Source: Candidatus Melainabacteria bacterium
GTDB taxonomy: Bacteria > Cyanobacteriota > Vampirovibrionia > Obscuribacterales > Obscuribacteraceae
Direction: 5' to 3'
Length of the DNA stretch: 64,000 nt
Assembly: GCA_003151275.1 (NCBI GenBank)
Contig: PLXC01000094.1
Span: 68,101-132,100 of the forward strand
Under the pieces are notes generated by a model, which saw only the letters and a program-made list of their open reading frames with translations, made no database searches and had not been told where the DNA came from. Position numbers and translations under genes: made by a program. The stretch's first letter is position 1. Each line of letters opens with the position of its first letter. Positions 19,230 through 26,762 of this stretch are shown here, piece after piece.

Positions 19230-19351
19230 TGTGATGGCAACGTGATCAGATTGAGTCATTGCATTAGTGCCACATGACAAGCCGCGAATATACGAATCTA
19301 CTTCGTCACGAACTTGAAACCCGTGGTCGTCGAATCCACAGAACCATCACA
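19230..19351. promoter_or_regulatory. Two direct-repeat (OmpR/PhoB-like) sites
   Basis: Positions 19230-19247 are an exact 18-base copy of the site upstream of the Ehr operon (TGTGATGGCAACGTGATC). Positions 19334-19351, on the opposite strand, read TGTGATGGTTCTGTGGAT, keeping the 11-bp-spaced TGTGAT/TGTGGA pair. Both lie between the divergent genes at 19165 and 19403, where they could control either. Confidence 0.45.
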
Positions 19352-19402
19352 TTGCAACCGTAATATCTCAGTCATCGGATCATATTTAGGAAGGAGCAGA
19401 TT

Positions 19403-19921
19403 ATGCGCGGGCAATTGGAAAAGACGACAAACCAGGCCGACTCAAACATGCTCAAAGAATACAGAGAACGGCACAGGACTAACGACTGTAGAATTCAAAG
19501 TCACGGTGCACAGAGCTATTACTTGAGTCAGTTTCTAAACATTCCACCGAAATGGAAGAGCAGTCATAGTCAAACGCGAATGCTACGAAGAATGCAGTCA
19601 AGGAATTGGTTGCTTATCGGATTCGATAACATTCTGTTTACTGCAAAAGTCTGCTTTAACTCTCTAGCCGGTTACACCGAAAGATCACTTGCTGGTTTGC
19701 TGACCGCGCACCAAGCGCGCACGTTTAGTGTTTATGCAACCGCCGTGTTTATTGCGATACTGACCCTCGCCGCCTGCCGCGAAATCAATATGTTCTGCTT
19801 CAGATCGGTGGCGCAAAATGAAAACACTGCGACGACCATTTCTAGCCCTTCTAGAGCGAACACAATGCTCTCAACTACACATGGAAATACGTTCTTGTTG
19901 CGGCTTCGGTCACTAATTTGA
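19403..19921 (+). CDS. Hypothetical protein with one membrane segment
   Basis: Family not recognised. Support for a real gene is a strong Shine-Dalgarno (AGGAAGGAG, 6 bases before the ATG at 19403) and an uninterrupted 172-codon frame. The N-terminal 95 residues are basic and hydrophilic; one hydrophobic segment follows at about residues 108-130 (TFSVYATAVFIAILTLAAC), then a Ser/Thr-rich tail. Composition is somewhat unusual for the window (many Arg, Ser), so a spurious frame is possible. Confidence 0.4.
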   Translation: MRGQLEKTTNQADSNMLKEYRERHRTNDCRIQSHGAQSYYLSQFLNIPPKWKSSHSQTRMLRRMQSRNWLLIGFDNILFTAKVCFNSLAGYTERSLAGLLTAHQARTFSVYATAVFIAILTLAACREINMFCFRSVAQNENTATTISSPSRANTMLSTTHGNTFLLRLRSLI

Positions 19922-20103
19922 GTTCCATAATTCTCAGGCAGTTGCTCCTGGTGTTCTTTAGAAACGGCATCGTCAAAATGTCGAAATCAGATTGGGATCT
20001 GATAAGCAAATCGGCTGCTGATTGCCAGCTTTCCAAAATTGAGTCTAAGGCAATTGAAAAATTTATGAGTTCATTACCCAAGTAATCATCTCCAAACGAA
20101 TCC

Positions 20104-20622
20104 TTATTTATACGACACATGTCCATCTTCTAGATGGGCGAACGAACGCAACTTGTGAGGTTGGCAACGCACACCCATAATGTGTTCGACAGGTATCTCC
20201 CTTGCCACTAGCTCATCTGCAACCATCGATCTGTGGCAGCGCCACCATACGGCCTCCGAGCACATGATCGCTAAGTTGTTTTTACGCGACAACTTCAACA
20301 GTTTTTCAATCCCGGCACGAAACGGATCAGTTTCCATATAATCAGCATAGCCTCGAAAGGACGCATTTTCCCAAACGGTATTTAGTGAAGACACTTTGGC
20401 ATGGCGCAAGCCGCCAAGATCAGCCATGTGTATATATTTGATGCCTTCGGAAGGTAACCCTTCAGCAAGTGCATCACTATTAAACTGTGGATTTGTTCTC
20501 GATTTTGGAATGGTTCGAATGTCAACAATCATTGTCACGTGATGAAGCTGAAGCAGGGCCACGAACTCCGCAATCGATCTGGTGGAATGGCCGATTGTCA
20601 TGATCAAAGACTTTTTGGGCAT
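20104..20622 (-). CDS. DUF488 family protein
   Basis: A 172-residue DUF488 protein. Family landmarks are the N-terminal TIGHSTRSIAEFVALLQ, the VDIRTIPKSRTNPQFNSD segment, YIHMADLGGLR, and the Cys-containing core LAIMCSEAVWWRCHRSMVAD near residue 125. The biochemical role of DUF488 is unknown; the conserved Cys/His/Arg residues suggest a catalytic or nucleotide-binding site. It may start at ATG 20622 or at the internal ATG 20601. No operon partner is clear. Confidence 0.88.
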   Translation of the reverse strand: MPKKSLIMTIGHSTRSIAEFVALLQLHHVTMIVDIRTIPKSRTNPQFNSDALAEGLPSEGIKYIHMADLGGLRHAKVSSLNTVWENASFRGYADYMETDPFRAGIEKLLKLSRKNNLAIMCSEAVWWRCHRSMVADELVAREIPVEHIMGVRCQPHKLRSFAHLEDGHVSYK

Positions 20623-20679
20623 ATTGGTCTTCTAAGATTGCCGATTCCCACATTGGTGAATTATATAAAGATACTGCAA

Positions 20680-20697
20680 TGTTGTGACAACATGATC
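20680..20697. promoter_or_regulatory. Degenerate copy of the direct-repeat site
   Basis: TGTTGTGACAACATGATC matches the 18-base SulP/Ehr motif at 14 of 18 positions and lies in the divergent region between the DUF488 gene and the receiver-like gene. It also contains the small palindrome GTTGTGACAAC, so a different regulator is possible. Confidence 0.3.
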
Positions 20698-20844
20698 GCC
20701 TTAATGCTTGTGAGCAGGAGAACGTAGTGAAAAATGTTATCCAACAGCAATTCCGCAGGTCAAGGACTCCAGTCAGTGAGCCACTTCACAAGACGCACAC
20801 AAAACAGTTGCAAAATGAGAATATACCTCAAGATGCAGGCGATC

Positions 20845-21261
20845 ATGGCTAGAATATTGCTTGCCGTGTTGGACGGCAAAGGTGAGTTTGAGAACTTACT
20901 TTCTCAACACGAAGTTATATATGCGGAGACGTTAAATTCCGCTTTGCGAATCACGGAACAAGATTCATTCGATGCAATCATTTGCGGAGTTGCTTTTGAC
21001 GAATCGCGCATGTTTGATTTTTTACGCGCGATTACGGCTGACGAAAAATTTACAAATGTACCTTTCATCTGTTGCCGGGTGACCGATTCAGAGCTGATCA
21101 ACGCGATTTTCGAAAACCTTCAGGTATCCTGTCGGCTGCTGGGAGCGGAATTTGTAGACTTTCACAGGATGAAGAAAGAAGGACGGCAGTCGGAGTTTTT
21201 AGACGTCCTAGACAAAGCACTGAACGGCAGGAAGTCAAAAAGTAACTCGCCAAACCCCTGA
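20845..21261 (+). CDS. Degenerate receiver-domain (pseudo-receiver) protein
   Basis: A 138-residue protein with the alternating beta/alpha pattern of a response-regulator receiver domain (MARILLAVLDGKGEFENLL..., then SFDAIICGVAFDES at strand 3). The position of the phospho-acceptor Asp in strand 3 appears to be Cys/Gly (C47-G48), and the paired N-terminal acidic residues are weak, so it probably is not phosphorylated. Several in-frame ATGs exist upstream (20734, 20815, 20833); ATG 20845 is chosen for its AGGCG spacing and because the fold begins there. No output domain is present. Confidence 0.6.
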   Translation: MARILLAVLDGKGEFENLLSQHEVIYAETLNSALRITEQDSFDAIICGVAFDESRMFDFLRAITADEKFTNVPFICCRVTDSELINAIFENLQVSCRLLGAEFVDFHRMKKEGRQSEFLDVLDKALNGRKSKSNSPNP

Positions 21262-21288
21262 CCTCTGTTGAAATTGCAACGCTAGCCA

Positions 21289-23514
21289 TTACACCTGCGA
21301 TGCCGGACGCAGATGGAACATGCCTTTGATGACAAGAAAGACAAGTGGTAGAACCCCTGCGCACACAAATGTGAGATCACCTGCAATGCGCAGCCATGTA
21401 AACATTTGGAAAAGATCAGAGTGGATAAATTCCGGACTTCGCGCGTACCAAAATCCGTGTTCATAACTTGCGATCATTTGAATTACACCTGCGGGAAAAA
21501 TGTTGAGGACGATCATAAGCATCAATCCGACGTTCAAACCCCAGAATGAAATAGCTGCAAGTCGGTTGCTCCATGCCTCATCTTTCATTAAATACCGAGT
21601 GCAAAATAGAATTGCCGCCACAGCGAGCATCCCGTATACACCCATGAGGGCTGCATGACCATGATTGGACGTTAGATAAGTGGCGTGTTCGTAATAGCTA
21701 ACGATCGGTGTATTGACCAAAAAACCAAACACACCAGCGCCTAGAAAGTTCCAAAATCCGACCGCAATCAAAAACATCATTGCCCAGTAGTGCGAGAAAT
21801 TCTTGATGGAACCTTCAACTTTCGCCAGTTCCACGAACTTCCACGCTTCCATCGTAAGCAACGTCAATGGCACCACCTCCCAGGCAGATACCATCGATCC
21901 GAGAGCCATGTTGATTGCCGGTTGCGCCGTCCAATAATAGTGGTGCCCAATACCAACGATGCCGCTGCCAAGATAGAGAATAATATCGACATAAATGACG
22001 GAGAGTGCCGATTTCTCTGAGACCATGCCAAGGCTGCAGAAGAAATAAGCAACAATGATTGTTGTGTACAGTTCAAAGATGCCCTCAACCCAAAGATGCA
22101 CCACCCACCATCGCCAGAAATCCGCGATTGCGAAGTTGGTGCCAGGATGATACATCATGCCAAAACTGAAGAACAAAGGTATTGCTATGACACCATAAAG
22201 CAGCATGTACGGCAGGCTGCCGTGATCCTTTCCTTGCAGTAATGGACGAATGCTGCGGAAAATAATAAACGCCCAGAGCACCATTCCGATTGTTAGTAGT
22301 GCCTGCCAAAAGCGTCCTAATTCGAGATACTCCCAGCCTTGATGACCGAACCAGAACCACAGATTTCCAAGCATATTTTTGATGCCAAGCCATTCGCCGC
22401 CAATGCTACCGACAGCAACAATTACTATGGCGACTAACAAAATTTTCACAAGCCAGTGTTGTCCTTTGGGTTCGCATTTAGACAACATCGGTGCCATGAA
22501 CATACCGGCGGCAAGCCATGCAGTCGCGATCCAGAGGATGGAAAGCTGTAGATGCCAGCTGCGAGTAATACTGTAAGGAAAAATATTGCGAATGTCGAAA
22601 CCATAGAATCCTTGCTCCACAATGTAATGGGCCGTTACGACACCAAAAAATGTCTGGAAGAGAAACAACAGCACAACAACAACAAAATAGGGATATAAGG
22701 ATGTCTGAGACCGGTACGGCACAAACGATTTGACATTGTCTTTCATGCCCTCGCCATCAGGCATCCAACCCAAGCCAGGAAACGCGCTGAGCAAAAATTG
22801 CGTCAAACCGATTCCACCTATCAGCATGACCAGGCTCATCGCGCTCCAGAAAAAGATGTGCCAGTTGGGTCCATTGCCGACCAATTGATCTGGTGGCCAA
22901 TTGTTCGTATACGTGTAGTCTTTTCCAGGACGGTTGGTGGAACAAACCCACGCCCCCCAAGCGAAGAAGCGACTGAGCTGCAATCGTTCGGTCGGGTCGC
23001 TTATATAATTAGCCGGCAAAGGCAGCTTTCTGCCGACACCAAACTCAGTATCATAATAAGGCACAAGCTGACGATAAGCTTCTACCTGGTTGTCCGTCCA
23101 AGTCAACGTTTTTGTCTTGTCATCATATCGATTTTCTTTTAACTCTTTGTGCAAAGTATTTGTCAAATCGCCTTGACCGCCAGCTTCTAACTGGTCATAC
23201 GGTTTACCGAATCGCAATTGCGACATTCGCTCGAGTGAGATCACCGCTTCTCGATGTAAGTAATCGGCGGAAAAATCTGGACCGTTGTAAGCACCGTGTC
23301 CGAAAAACGATCCAACATCCATTAATCCGTATTTTTGGAATACGGCTTGCCCTGCCATTATGTCGCCGCCACTGAATAACAGCTTGCCATTGGCATCAAC
23401 CACCCGATCTGAGACAGGTGGAGCTTGATTAGTCGTTTCATGACCCATGAAAATAAGCGTTGAAAACCCGGCTATCAGCACAAACAACACTGAAAGTTTC
23501 CATCTCCAGGACAT
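21289..23514 (-). CDS. norB: Quinol-dependent nitric oxide reductase (qNor)
   Basis: A 741-residue single-subunit NO reductase that reduces 2 NO to N2O with quinol as donor, in the cytoplasmic membrane. The N-terminal extension (residues 25-200; GGDIMAGQAVFQKYG, HGAYNGPDFSADYLHREA) replaces the NorC cytochrome and marks the quinol type. The heme-copper oxidase core follows with the histidine ligands in WWVVHLWVEGIFEL, GIGHHYYW and SNHGHAALMGVYG, and about 14 membrane segments. A GGGGGG run precedes the ATG. It is divergent from a small iron-sulfur operon across a 355-bp region rich in palindromes, and no other denitrification gene is present, so NO detoxification is the likely role. Confidence 0.93.
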   Translation of the reverse strand: MSWRWKLSVLFVLIAGFSTLIFMGHETTNQAPPVSDRVVDANGKLLFSGGDIMAGQAVFQKYGLMDVGSFFGHGAYNGPDFSADYLHREAVISLERMSQLRFGKPYDQLEAGGQGDLTNTLHKELKENRYDDKTKTLTWTDNQVEAYRQLVPYYDTEFGVGRKLPLPANYISDPTERLQLSRFFAWGAWVCSTNRPGKDYTYTNNWPPDQLVGNGPNWHIFFWSAMSLVMLIGGIGLTQFLLSAFPGLGWMPDGEGMKDNVKSFVPYRSQTSLYPYFVVVVLLFLFQTFFGVVTAHYIVEQGFYGFDIRNIFPYSITRSWHLQLSILWIATAWLAAGMFMAPMLSKCEPKGQHWLVKILLVAIVIVAVGSIGGEWLGIKNMLGNLWFWFGHQGWEYLELGRFWQALLTIGMVLWAFIIFRSIRPLLQGKDHGSLPYMLLYGVIAIPLFFSFGMMYHPGTNFAIADFWRWWVVHLWVEGIFELYTTIIVAYFFCSLGMVSEKSALSVIYVDIILYLGSGIVGIGHHYYWTAQPAINMALGSMVSAWEVVPLTLLTMEAWKFVELAKVEGSIKNFSHYWAMMFLIAVGFWNFLGAGVFGFLVNTPIVSYYEHATYLTSNHGHAALMGVYGMLAVAAILFCTRYLMKDEAWSNRLAAISFWGLNVGLMLMIVLNIFPAGVIQMIASYEHGFWYARSPEFIHSDLFQMFTWLRIAGDLTFVCAGVLPLVFLVIKGMFHLRPASQV

Positions 23515-23598
23515 TTAACCCCCCAACGGCAACAATCTGCCTAAGTCTTTGACAAGCCATACTGACGCGAAAACATGTAACGTACCATTCATTGTTTC

Positions 23599-23625
23599 AA
23601 TTGATGGACTGCGAACCGATCAATT
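23599..23625. promoter_or_regulatory. Inverted repeat AATTGAT-N13-ATCAATT
   Basis: Perfect 7-bp arms with centres 20 bp apart (two helical turns), 85 bases upstream of the qNor start. The arms contain TTGAT/ATCAA, but the 13-base gap is too wide for a single FNR-type site. It may bind a dimer across two turns. Confidence 0.35.
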
Positions 23626-23674
23626 AGCTATTTGAGAACCTTCGCGTTTCATGGCGATTGCTCGATTCAGATTT

Positions 23675-23687
23675 TGTGATTTTCACA
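23675..23687. promoter_or_regulatory. CRP/FNR-type-like palindrome TGTGA-N3-TCACA
   Basis: TGTGATTTTCACA lies 160 bases upstream of qNor and 183 upstream of the ferredoxin gene. The half-sites match CRP/FNR-superfamily sites, some members of which (DNR/NnrR/HcpR types) regulate NO genes; the 3-base gap is shorter than usual. Confidence 0.4.
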
Positions 23688-23759
23688 CACTGCGGCTCAA
23701 GATCGAGAAGTCGACCTTGGGGAGTTCATAGGAAAGGCTCTAATAAAGCCCCCCAAAGA

Positions 23760-23776
23760 TTGAGAATGATTCTCAA
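23760..23776. promoter_or_regulatory. Fur/PerR-like operator
   Basis: TTGAGAATGATTCTCAA is a perfect 8-1-8 inverted repeat. Its 7-1-7 core (TGAGAATnATTCTCA) differs from the Fur/PerR consensus TGATAATnATTATCA at one position per arm. It lies 93 bases upstream of the ferredoxin gene, and a TTGACA hexamer follows at 23798. Metal- or peroxide-responsive control of the iron-sulfur operon is the natural inference. Confidence 0.55.
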
Positions 23777-23869
23777 AACCCGCACACTGTGTCCAAATTG
23801 ACATTTTTTCCTCCAACATTCGGGATCTAGGCGCTAAAATAGAAACGGGTTAAACGAGGGAGGCTTGTC

Positions 23870-24094
23870 ATGTCATACACAATAGTTTCGGAAATTTGCG
23901 AAGGAGTTGCTGATTGCATTCCTGTCTGTCCAGTAGAGTGCATCCATTGGGCGGATGGCAAAACAAACGAGAAAGGCCATAAGTATCCGTGGATCGACGA
24001 TGCTACGTGCATCGATTGTGGCGCATGCCTGTCAGCCTGCCCGGTCGAAGGCGCCATCCTTGACGAGTGGAAGCCTGAACTTCAGAAGCCATAG
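23870..24094 (+). CDS. 2[4Fe-4S] ferredoxin
   Basis: A 74-residue ferredoxin with two cluster-binding motifs: C-x5-C-x3-CP in the first half (EICEGVADCIPVCPVECI) and CIDCGACLSACP in the second. The 15-residue insertion between the motifs (WADGKTNEKGHKYPWIDDAT) resembles the YfhL/FdxN-type ferredoxins of proteobacteria and cyanobacteria. GAGGGAGG precedes the ATG at good distance. It is the first gene of a five-gene operon facing away from qNor and is preceded by a Fur-like palindrome. It may supply electrons for NO-damage repair or metabolism. Confidence 0.9.
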   Translation: MSYTIVSEICEGVADCIPVCPVECIHWADGKTNEKGHKYPWIDDATCIDCGACLSACPVEGAILDEWKPELQKP

Positions 24095-24136
24095 ATAAGC
24101 GCACGTGCTTCGAGAGCGGCACGTGTAAGGAGCTGC

Positions 24137-24352
24137 GTGCAGATCACAGAAAACACTACAGTCAAATCCATTCTCGAAGCATACCCAGATGCCGTGCAAG
24201 TTTTTCAACAGCACGGCGTTGACGTTCCGTCAGAATGCGACGAGAGCATCTTGGATACAGAACTGGCAATCTGCGACAGCATGTGCCATGTCGATAATCT
24301 AGATATCTTGATGCGTGACCTACAGCAATTCATCAACAATAAAAGCGGTTGA
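24137..24352 (+). CDS. DUF1858 / ScdA-N-like small protein
   Basis: A 71-residue protein starting at GTG (AAGGAG 6 bases upstream). The fold signature TVKSILEAYPDAVQVFQQHGVD matches DUF1858/ScdA_N, the small helical domain at the N-terminus of RIC-type di-iron repair proteins (ScdA/YtfE). Here it stands alone, with Cys residues at C34, C46 and C50. RIC proteins repair iron-sulfur clusters damaged by nitric oxide, which fits the neighbouring qNor, but a stand-alone DUF1858 has no proven function. Confidence 0.75.
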   Translation: MQITENTTVKSILEAYPDAVQVFQQHGVDVPSECDESILDTELAICDSMCHVDNLDILMRDLQQFINNKSG

Positions 24353-24366
24353 CGCGAGGAGGAATC

Positions 24367-24588
24367 ATGAAACCCGGTCGACATATTTGCACGGCTTGCA
24401 ATGCGATCTATGAAGAGCCAAATGAAAAGCTCGATTTGAAAAAACCGTCATTCGAGTCGCTGCCAGACAGTTGGAAATGTGAGTGCGGCGAAGGTAAAGC
24501 CACCTTTCAGCCTTGTTCATGCGTGTCTGTGAAGGTTGATCCCAAAGTGCATGTGCACGAGAGTCACTGTGCTCAAAAGTCAAAATGA
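24367..24588 (+). CDS. Rubredoxin-like Cys-rich small protein
   Basis: A 73-residue protein beginning at ATG 24367 with a strong GAGGAGG. A CxxC knuckle (ICTACNAIYEE) and a second WKCECGEG knuckle suggest a rubredoxin-like or zinc-ribbon metal site; further Cys/His residues lie in the C-terminal third (FQPCSCVSVK, HVHESHCAQ). The second knuckle is CxC rather than rubredoxin's CPxCG, so iron binding is uncertain. The gene starts 15 bases after the DUF1858 gene and ends in an ATGA overlap with the next gene. Confidence 0.65.
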   Translation: MKPGRHICTACNAIYEEPNEKLDLKKPSFESLPDSWKCECGEGKATFQPCSCVSVKVDPKVHVHESHCAQKSK

Positions 24589-25118
24589 ATGGTGACACCA
24601 AACTTTCTATAGCCTTGGCAAGCAATCCTGCTGTCTTAGACTATGTGATCAGTTTGAATCCCCATGCTTTTGAGAGGCTTCGCAATCCACTGATGAGGAA
24701 AGTAATGCCGGTTCGCATTACTCTTCGCCGCATTGCAACCATGGCAAAGATTCCAGAGCAAGACTTTCTAGACAACATCAACACTTTGGCTGGTCAACCG
24801 CTTGAGCTTGTCGATCCCAACGGAGCACCACTGGCGGTTTCACCAGAGCAGGCGCCGTCATGGATGGAAATGATCGATGAAAAGCAAATACCATGGGTGA
24901 ACGTTCTGATTGGCGACGAGCGACTGGATGATCCCATGCCTCCAATCAATACTGCAGTTAACGCCCTGAAACCAGGCGAGGTTGTCGGGATCAAACACAA
25001 GTGGGAGCCGCAACCACTTTTCGACATTTGGGACCTGCGCGGATTTGAGTACTGGACACGAAAAGTCTCTGCAGATGAGTGGCACATTTTCGTGCACAAA
25101 CCGCAGGAGATCAAATGA
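24585..25118 (+). CDS. DUF1858-DUF2249 fusion protein
   Basis: A 177-residue protein with an N-terminal DUF1858-like helical domain (residues 8-70: NPAVLDYVISLNPHAFERLRNP) and a C-terminal DUF2249 domain (about 100-175: LDDPMPPINTAVNALKPGE, then HKWEPQPLFDIWDLRGFEYW and WHIFVHK). DUF2249 proteins often occur beside denitrification and NO-response genes, but their reaction is unknown. ATGA overlaps at both ends show tight translational coupling with its neighbours. Together these suggest one functional unit for NO or iron-sulfur stress. Confidence 0.8.
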   Translation: MNGDTKLSIALASNPAVLDYVISLNPHAFERLRNPLMRKVMPVRITLRRIATMAKIPEQDFLDNINTLAGQPLELVDPNGAPLAVSPEQAPSWMEMIDEKQIPWVNVLIGDERLDDPMPPINTAVNALKPGEVVGIKHKWEPQPLFDIWDLRGFEYWTRKVSADEWHIFVHKPQEIK

Positions 25119-25234
25119 CTGAATGCGTGCTGGCCGAGTTTTTTGTTGAGCTTGGGGACGCACATACTTTTAGCATCAAAAACAACGGTACCGAACCGTT
25201 CCAAATGTTGACGATTACAGTAAAGATCGACTGA
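25115..25234 (+). CDS. Small cupin-like ORF (39 residues)
   Basis: Begins at an ATGA overlap with the DUF1858-DUF2249 stop codon and reads 39 codons to a TGA at 25232-25234. A GGAG lies 7 bases before the ATG. The segment HTFSIKNNGTEPFQMLTITV resembles the last strands of a cupin barrel (the H-x-IxNxGxEPxxxLxI pattern). It may be a truncated remnant of a cupin gene or a genuine small protein; the intact coupling to the operon favours translation. Confidence 0.5.
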   Translation: MTECVLAEFFVELGDAHTFSIKNNGTEPFQMLTITVKID

Positions 25235-25246
25235 GTGAGTTTGTTC

Positions 25247-26134
25247 CTACGGGGTAGCGAGGACCATGGCAGAACGGGCTTGCGCGTTTAGGGTGTCTTC
25301 AGACAACGGCAAAAATTCATACTTGCCGGACTCGTTGAGCTCAACGTGCCCCCATGGAACTTCGACCTCATGATCGAAAACAACCAACCATTTTTCTGCG
25401 CTAGCATCTGCGAGCCATTTGGTTTTTTGATCGCAAGAAGCTAATGGATAGTGGTCGTATCCCATTACCCAGGGCGGTGTAACGTGACTTTTAGTGGGCA
25501 TCAAATCCGCGAAAAATACACCCTTCTGGTTTTGAGATTCGAAATAAACAATTTGATGGTGCGTTGTATGTCCGCCAGTTAGTTTCACCCAGATCCCTGG
25601 CACCACTTCGGTGTCACCATCCATAAATACAATCTGTCCACTTTGATCTAAAGGCTCATAGTCATCAGGACGATAACTTGCTCGGGCGCGAGGATTGGCA
25701 TTGTGTGCGAATTCCCACTCACCTTTTTGTACATAGTACTTAGCGTTCGGAAAGGTCGCGACAAGCCTTCCATTTTCAAAGCGCGTAGCACCACCAGCAT
25801 GATCAAAATGCAAATGCGAAATGATTACCGCATCAATTTCTTCGTTTTTCACACCGAGTGATTTCAACATCTCAGAGGAATCGACCAGAGATTTCAGCTC
25901 AAAACGAGCGCGTTCCTTGTCGCTCCACCTGCCTCCCATACCAGTTTCGACCAGAACCTTTTTGCTGCCGGTGTCAATCAGCAACAAATTGCATGTCATC
26001 AAGATGCGATTCAAATCATCCGCAGCGCAAATTTTGTTCCACAACGTTTTAGGCACCACACCGAACATTGCACCACCATCTAATTTGAATGTGCATTCCC
26101 GCACAATCGAAATTTCAAAATCGCCAAATTTCAT
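25247..26134 (-). CDS. MBL-fold metallo-hydrolase
   Basis: A 295-residue metallo-beta-lactamase-fold hydrolase. The zinc motif SHLHFDHAGG (HxHxDH) is intact, followed by downstream metal ligands in LTGGHTTHHQIVYFE and YDHYP. The general form resembles stand-alone MBL hydrolases that include N-acyl homoserine lactonases, but the substrate cannot be told. The start at 26134 is favoured by AGGAGAGGAAGT directly upstream; the longer frame to 26230 lacks this. It is convergent with the iron-sulfur operon, ending 13 bases from the small cupin-like ORF. Confidence 0.88.
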   Translation of the reverse strand: MKFGDFEISIVRECTFKLDGGAMFGVVPKTLWNKICAADDLNRILMTCNLLLIDTGSKKVLVETGMGGRWSDKERARFELKSLVDSSEMLKSLGVKNEEIDAVIISHLHFDHAGGATRFENGRLVATFPNAKYYVQKGEWEFAHNANPRARASYRPDDYEPLDQSGQIVFMDGDTEVVPGIWVKLTGGHTTHHQIVYFESQNQKGVFFADLMPTKSHVTPPWVMGYDHYPLASCDQKTKWLADASAEKWLVVFDHEVEVPWGHVELNESGKYEFLPLSEDTLNAQARSAMVLATP

Positions 26135-26440
26135 ACTTCCTCTCCTGGCAGCAATCCCGGGACGCGATCGGTCGTGCGCTACATCATAGCAAAGCCAGGC
26201 CGCACGATATAGCTTGAATTTGGCAAACATTCTTATCGTGGGAACTAATGAGCGGCGATTTTAATTTTTTCGCCACAAAGGACTCGTGGAAAGCCACAAA
26301 GTCCGCGTGGAAAGTTATTCTTAAAGCGTTCGTATGTGAGTGAAGGATCGAGATCAATGGACGATACCAAACTTTTCTATTCGTCTTTGTATACCACTCC
26401 AATGACGTTTAACTACAACGAACAAGAAATTGCAGCAACT

Positions 26441-26590
26441 TTATAGAGCCGCTTTGCGACCGGTGATCAAGTCGAATACAAAGACTATCAATGCCAGAAC
26501 AAGAAGTCCGTGAATAAAAGAGCCGCCGACGTGGGCTACAAGCCCAACTAGCCAAAACAGAACGAGCAATGAAACAATTGTATAAATCAT
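26441..26590 (-). CDS. Small Lmo0937-family membrane protein
   Basis: A 49-residue protein with two hydrophobic helices separated by a Gly-rich turn (MIYTIVSLLVLFWLVGLVAH, then SFIHGLLVLALIVFVFDLI) and a basic end. This is the pattern of the lmo0937 family of tiny membrane proteins, of unknown but often stress-associated function. The start at 26590 has AAGG upstream; the longer open frame to 26674 has no such support. Confidence 0.75.
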   Translation of the reverse strand: MIYTIVSLLVLFWLVGLVAHVGGSFIHGLLVLALIVFVFDLITGRKAAL

Positions 26591-26762
26591 TTTGTCCAAC
26601 CTTAAATAGCAGTCAACGCGCTTTACGACTCGAACGGTCGAGTTTAGTTCCGCGAGCAAAGAAGGGGATAGCATCGGACTTTCGACCTATGTCGCCCAAT
26701 TTCGGAACTTCCGCTCCTCTCGCTCGGTCCTGACTAAAAGGTTCGAGATTAAGGAGTTAGCT

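Noticed and set aside
19875..20126. 83-codon open frame on the minus strand overlapping the end of the DUF488 gene
   Set aside because: No Shine-Dalgarno at a useful distance, no recognisable domain, and its 3' end overlaps another open frame.
23599..23625. Classical FNR site TTGAT-N4-ATCAA
   Set aside because: The half-sites are present but 13 bases apart instead of 4, so it is listed only as an inverted repeat.
26726..26760. tRNA-like GGTTCGAGATT motif
   Set aside because: No acceptor stem or cloverleaf can be formed around it.
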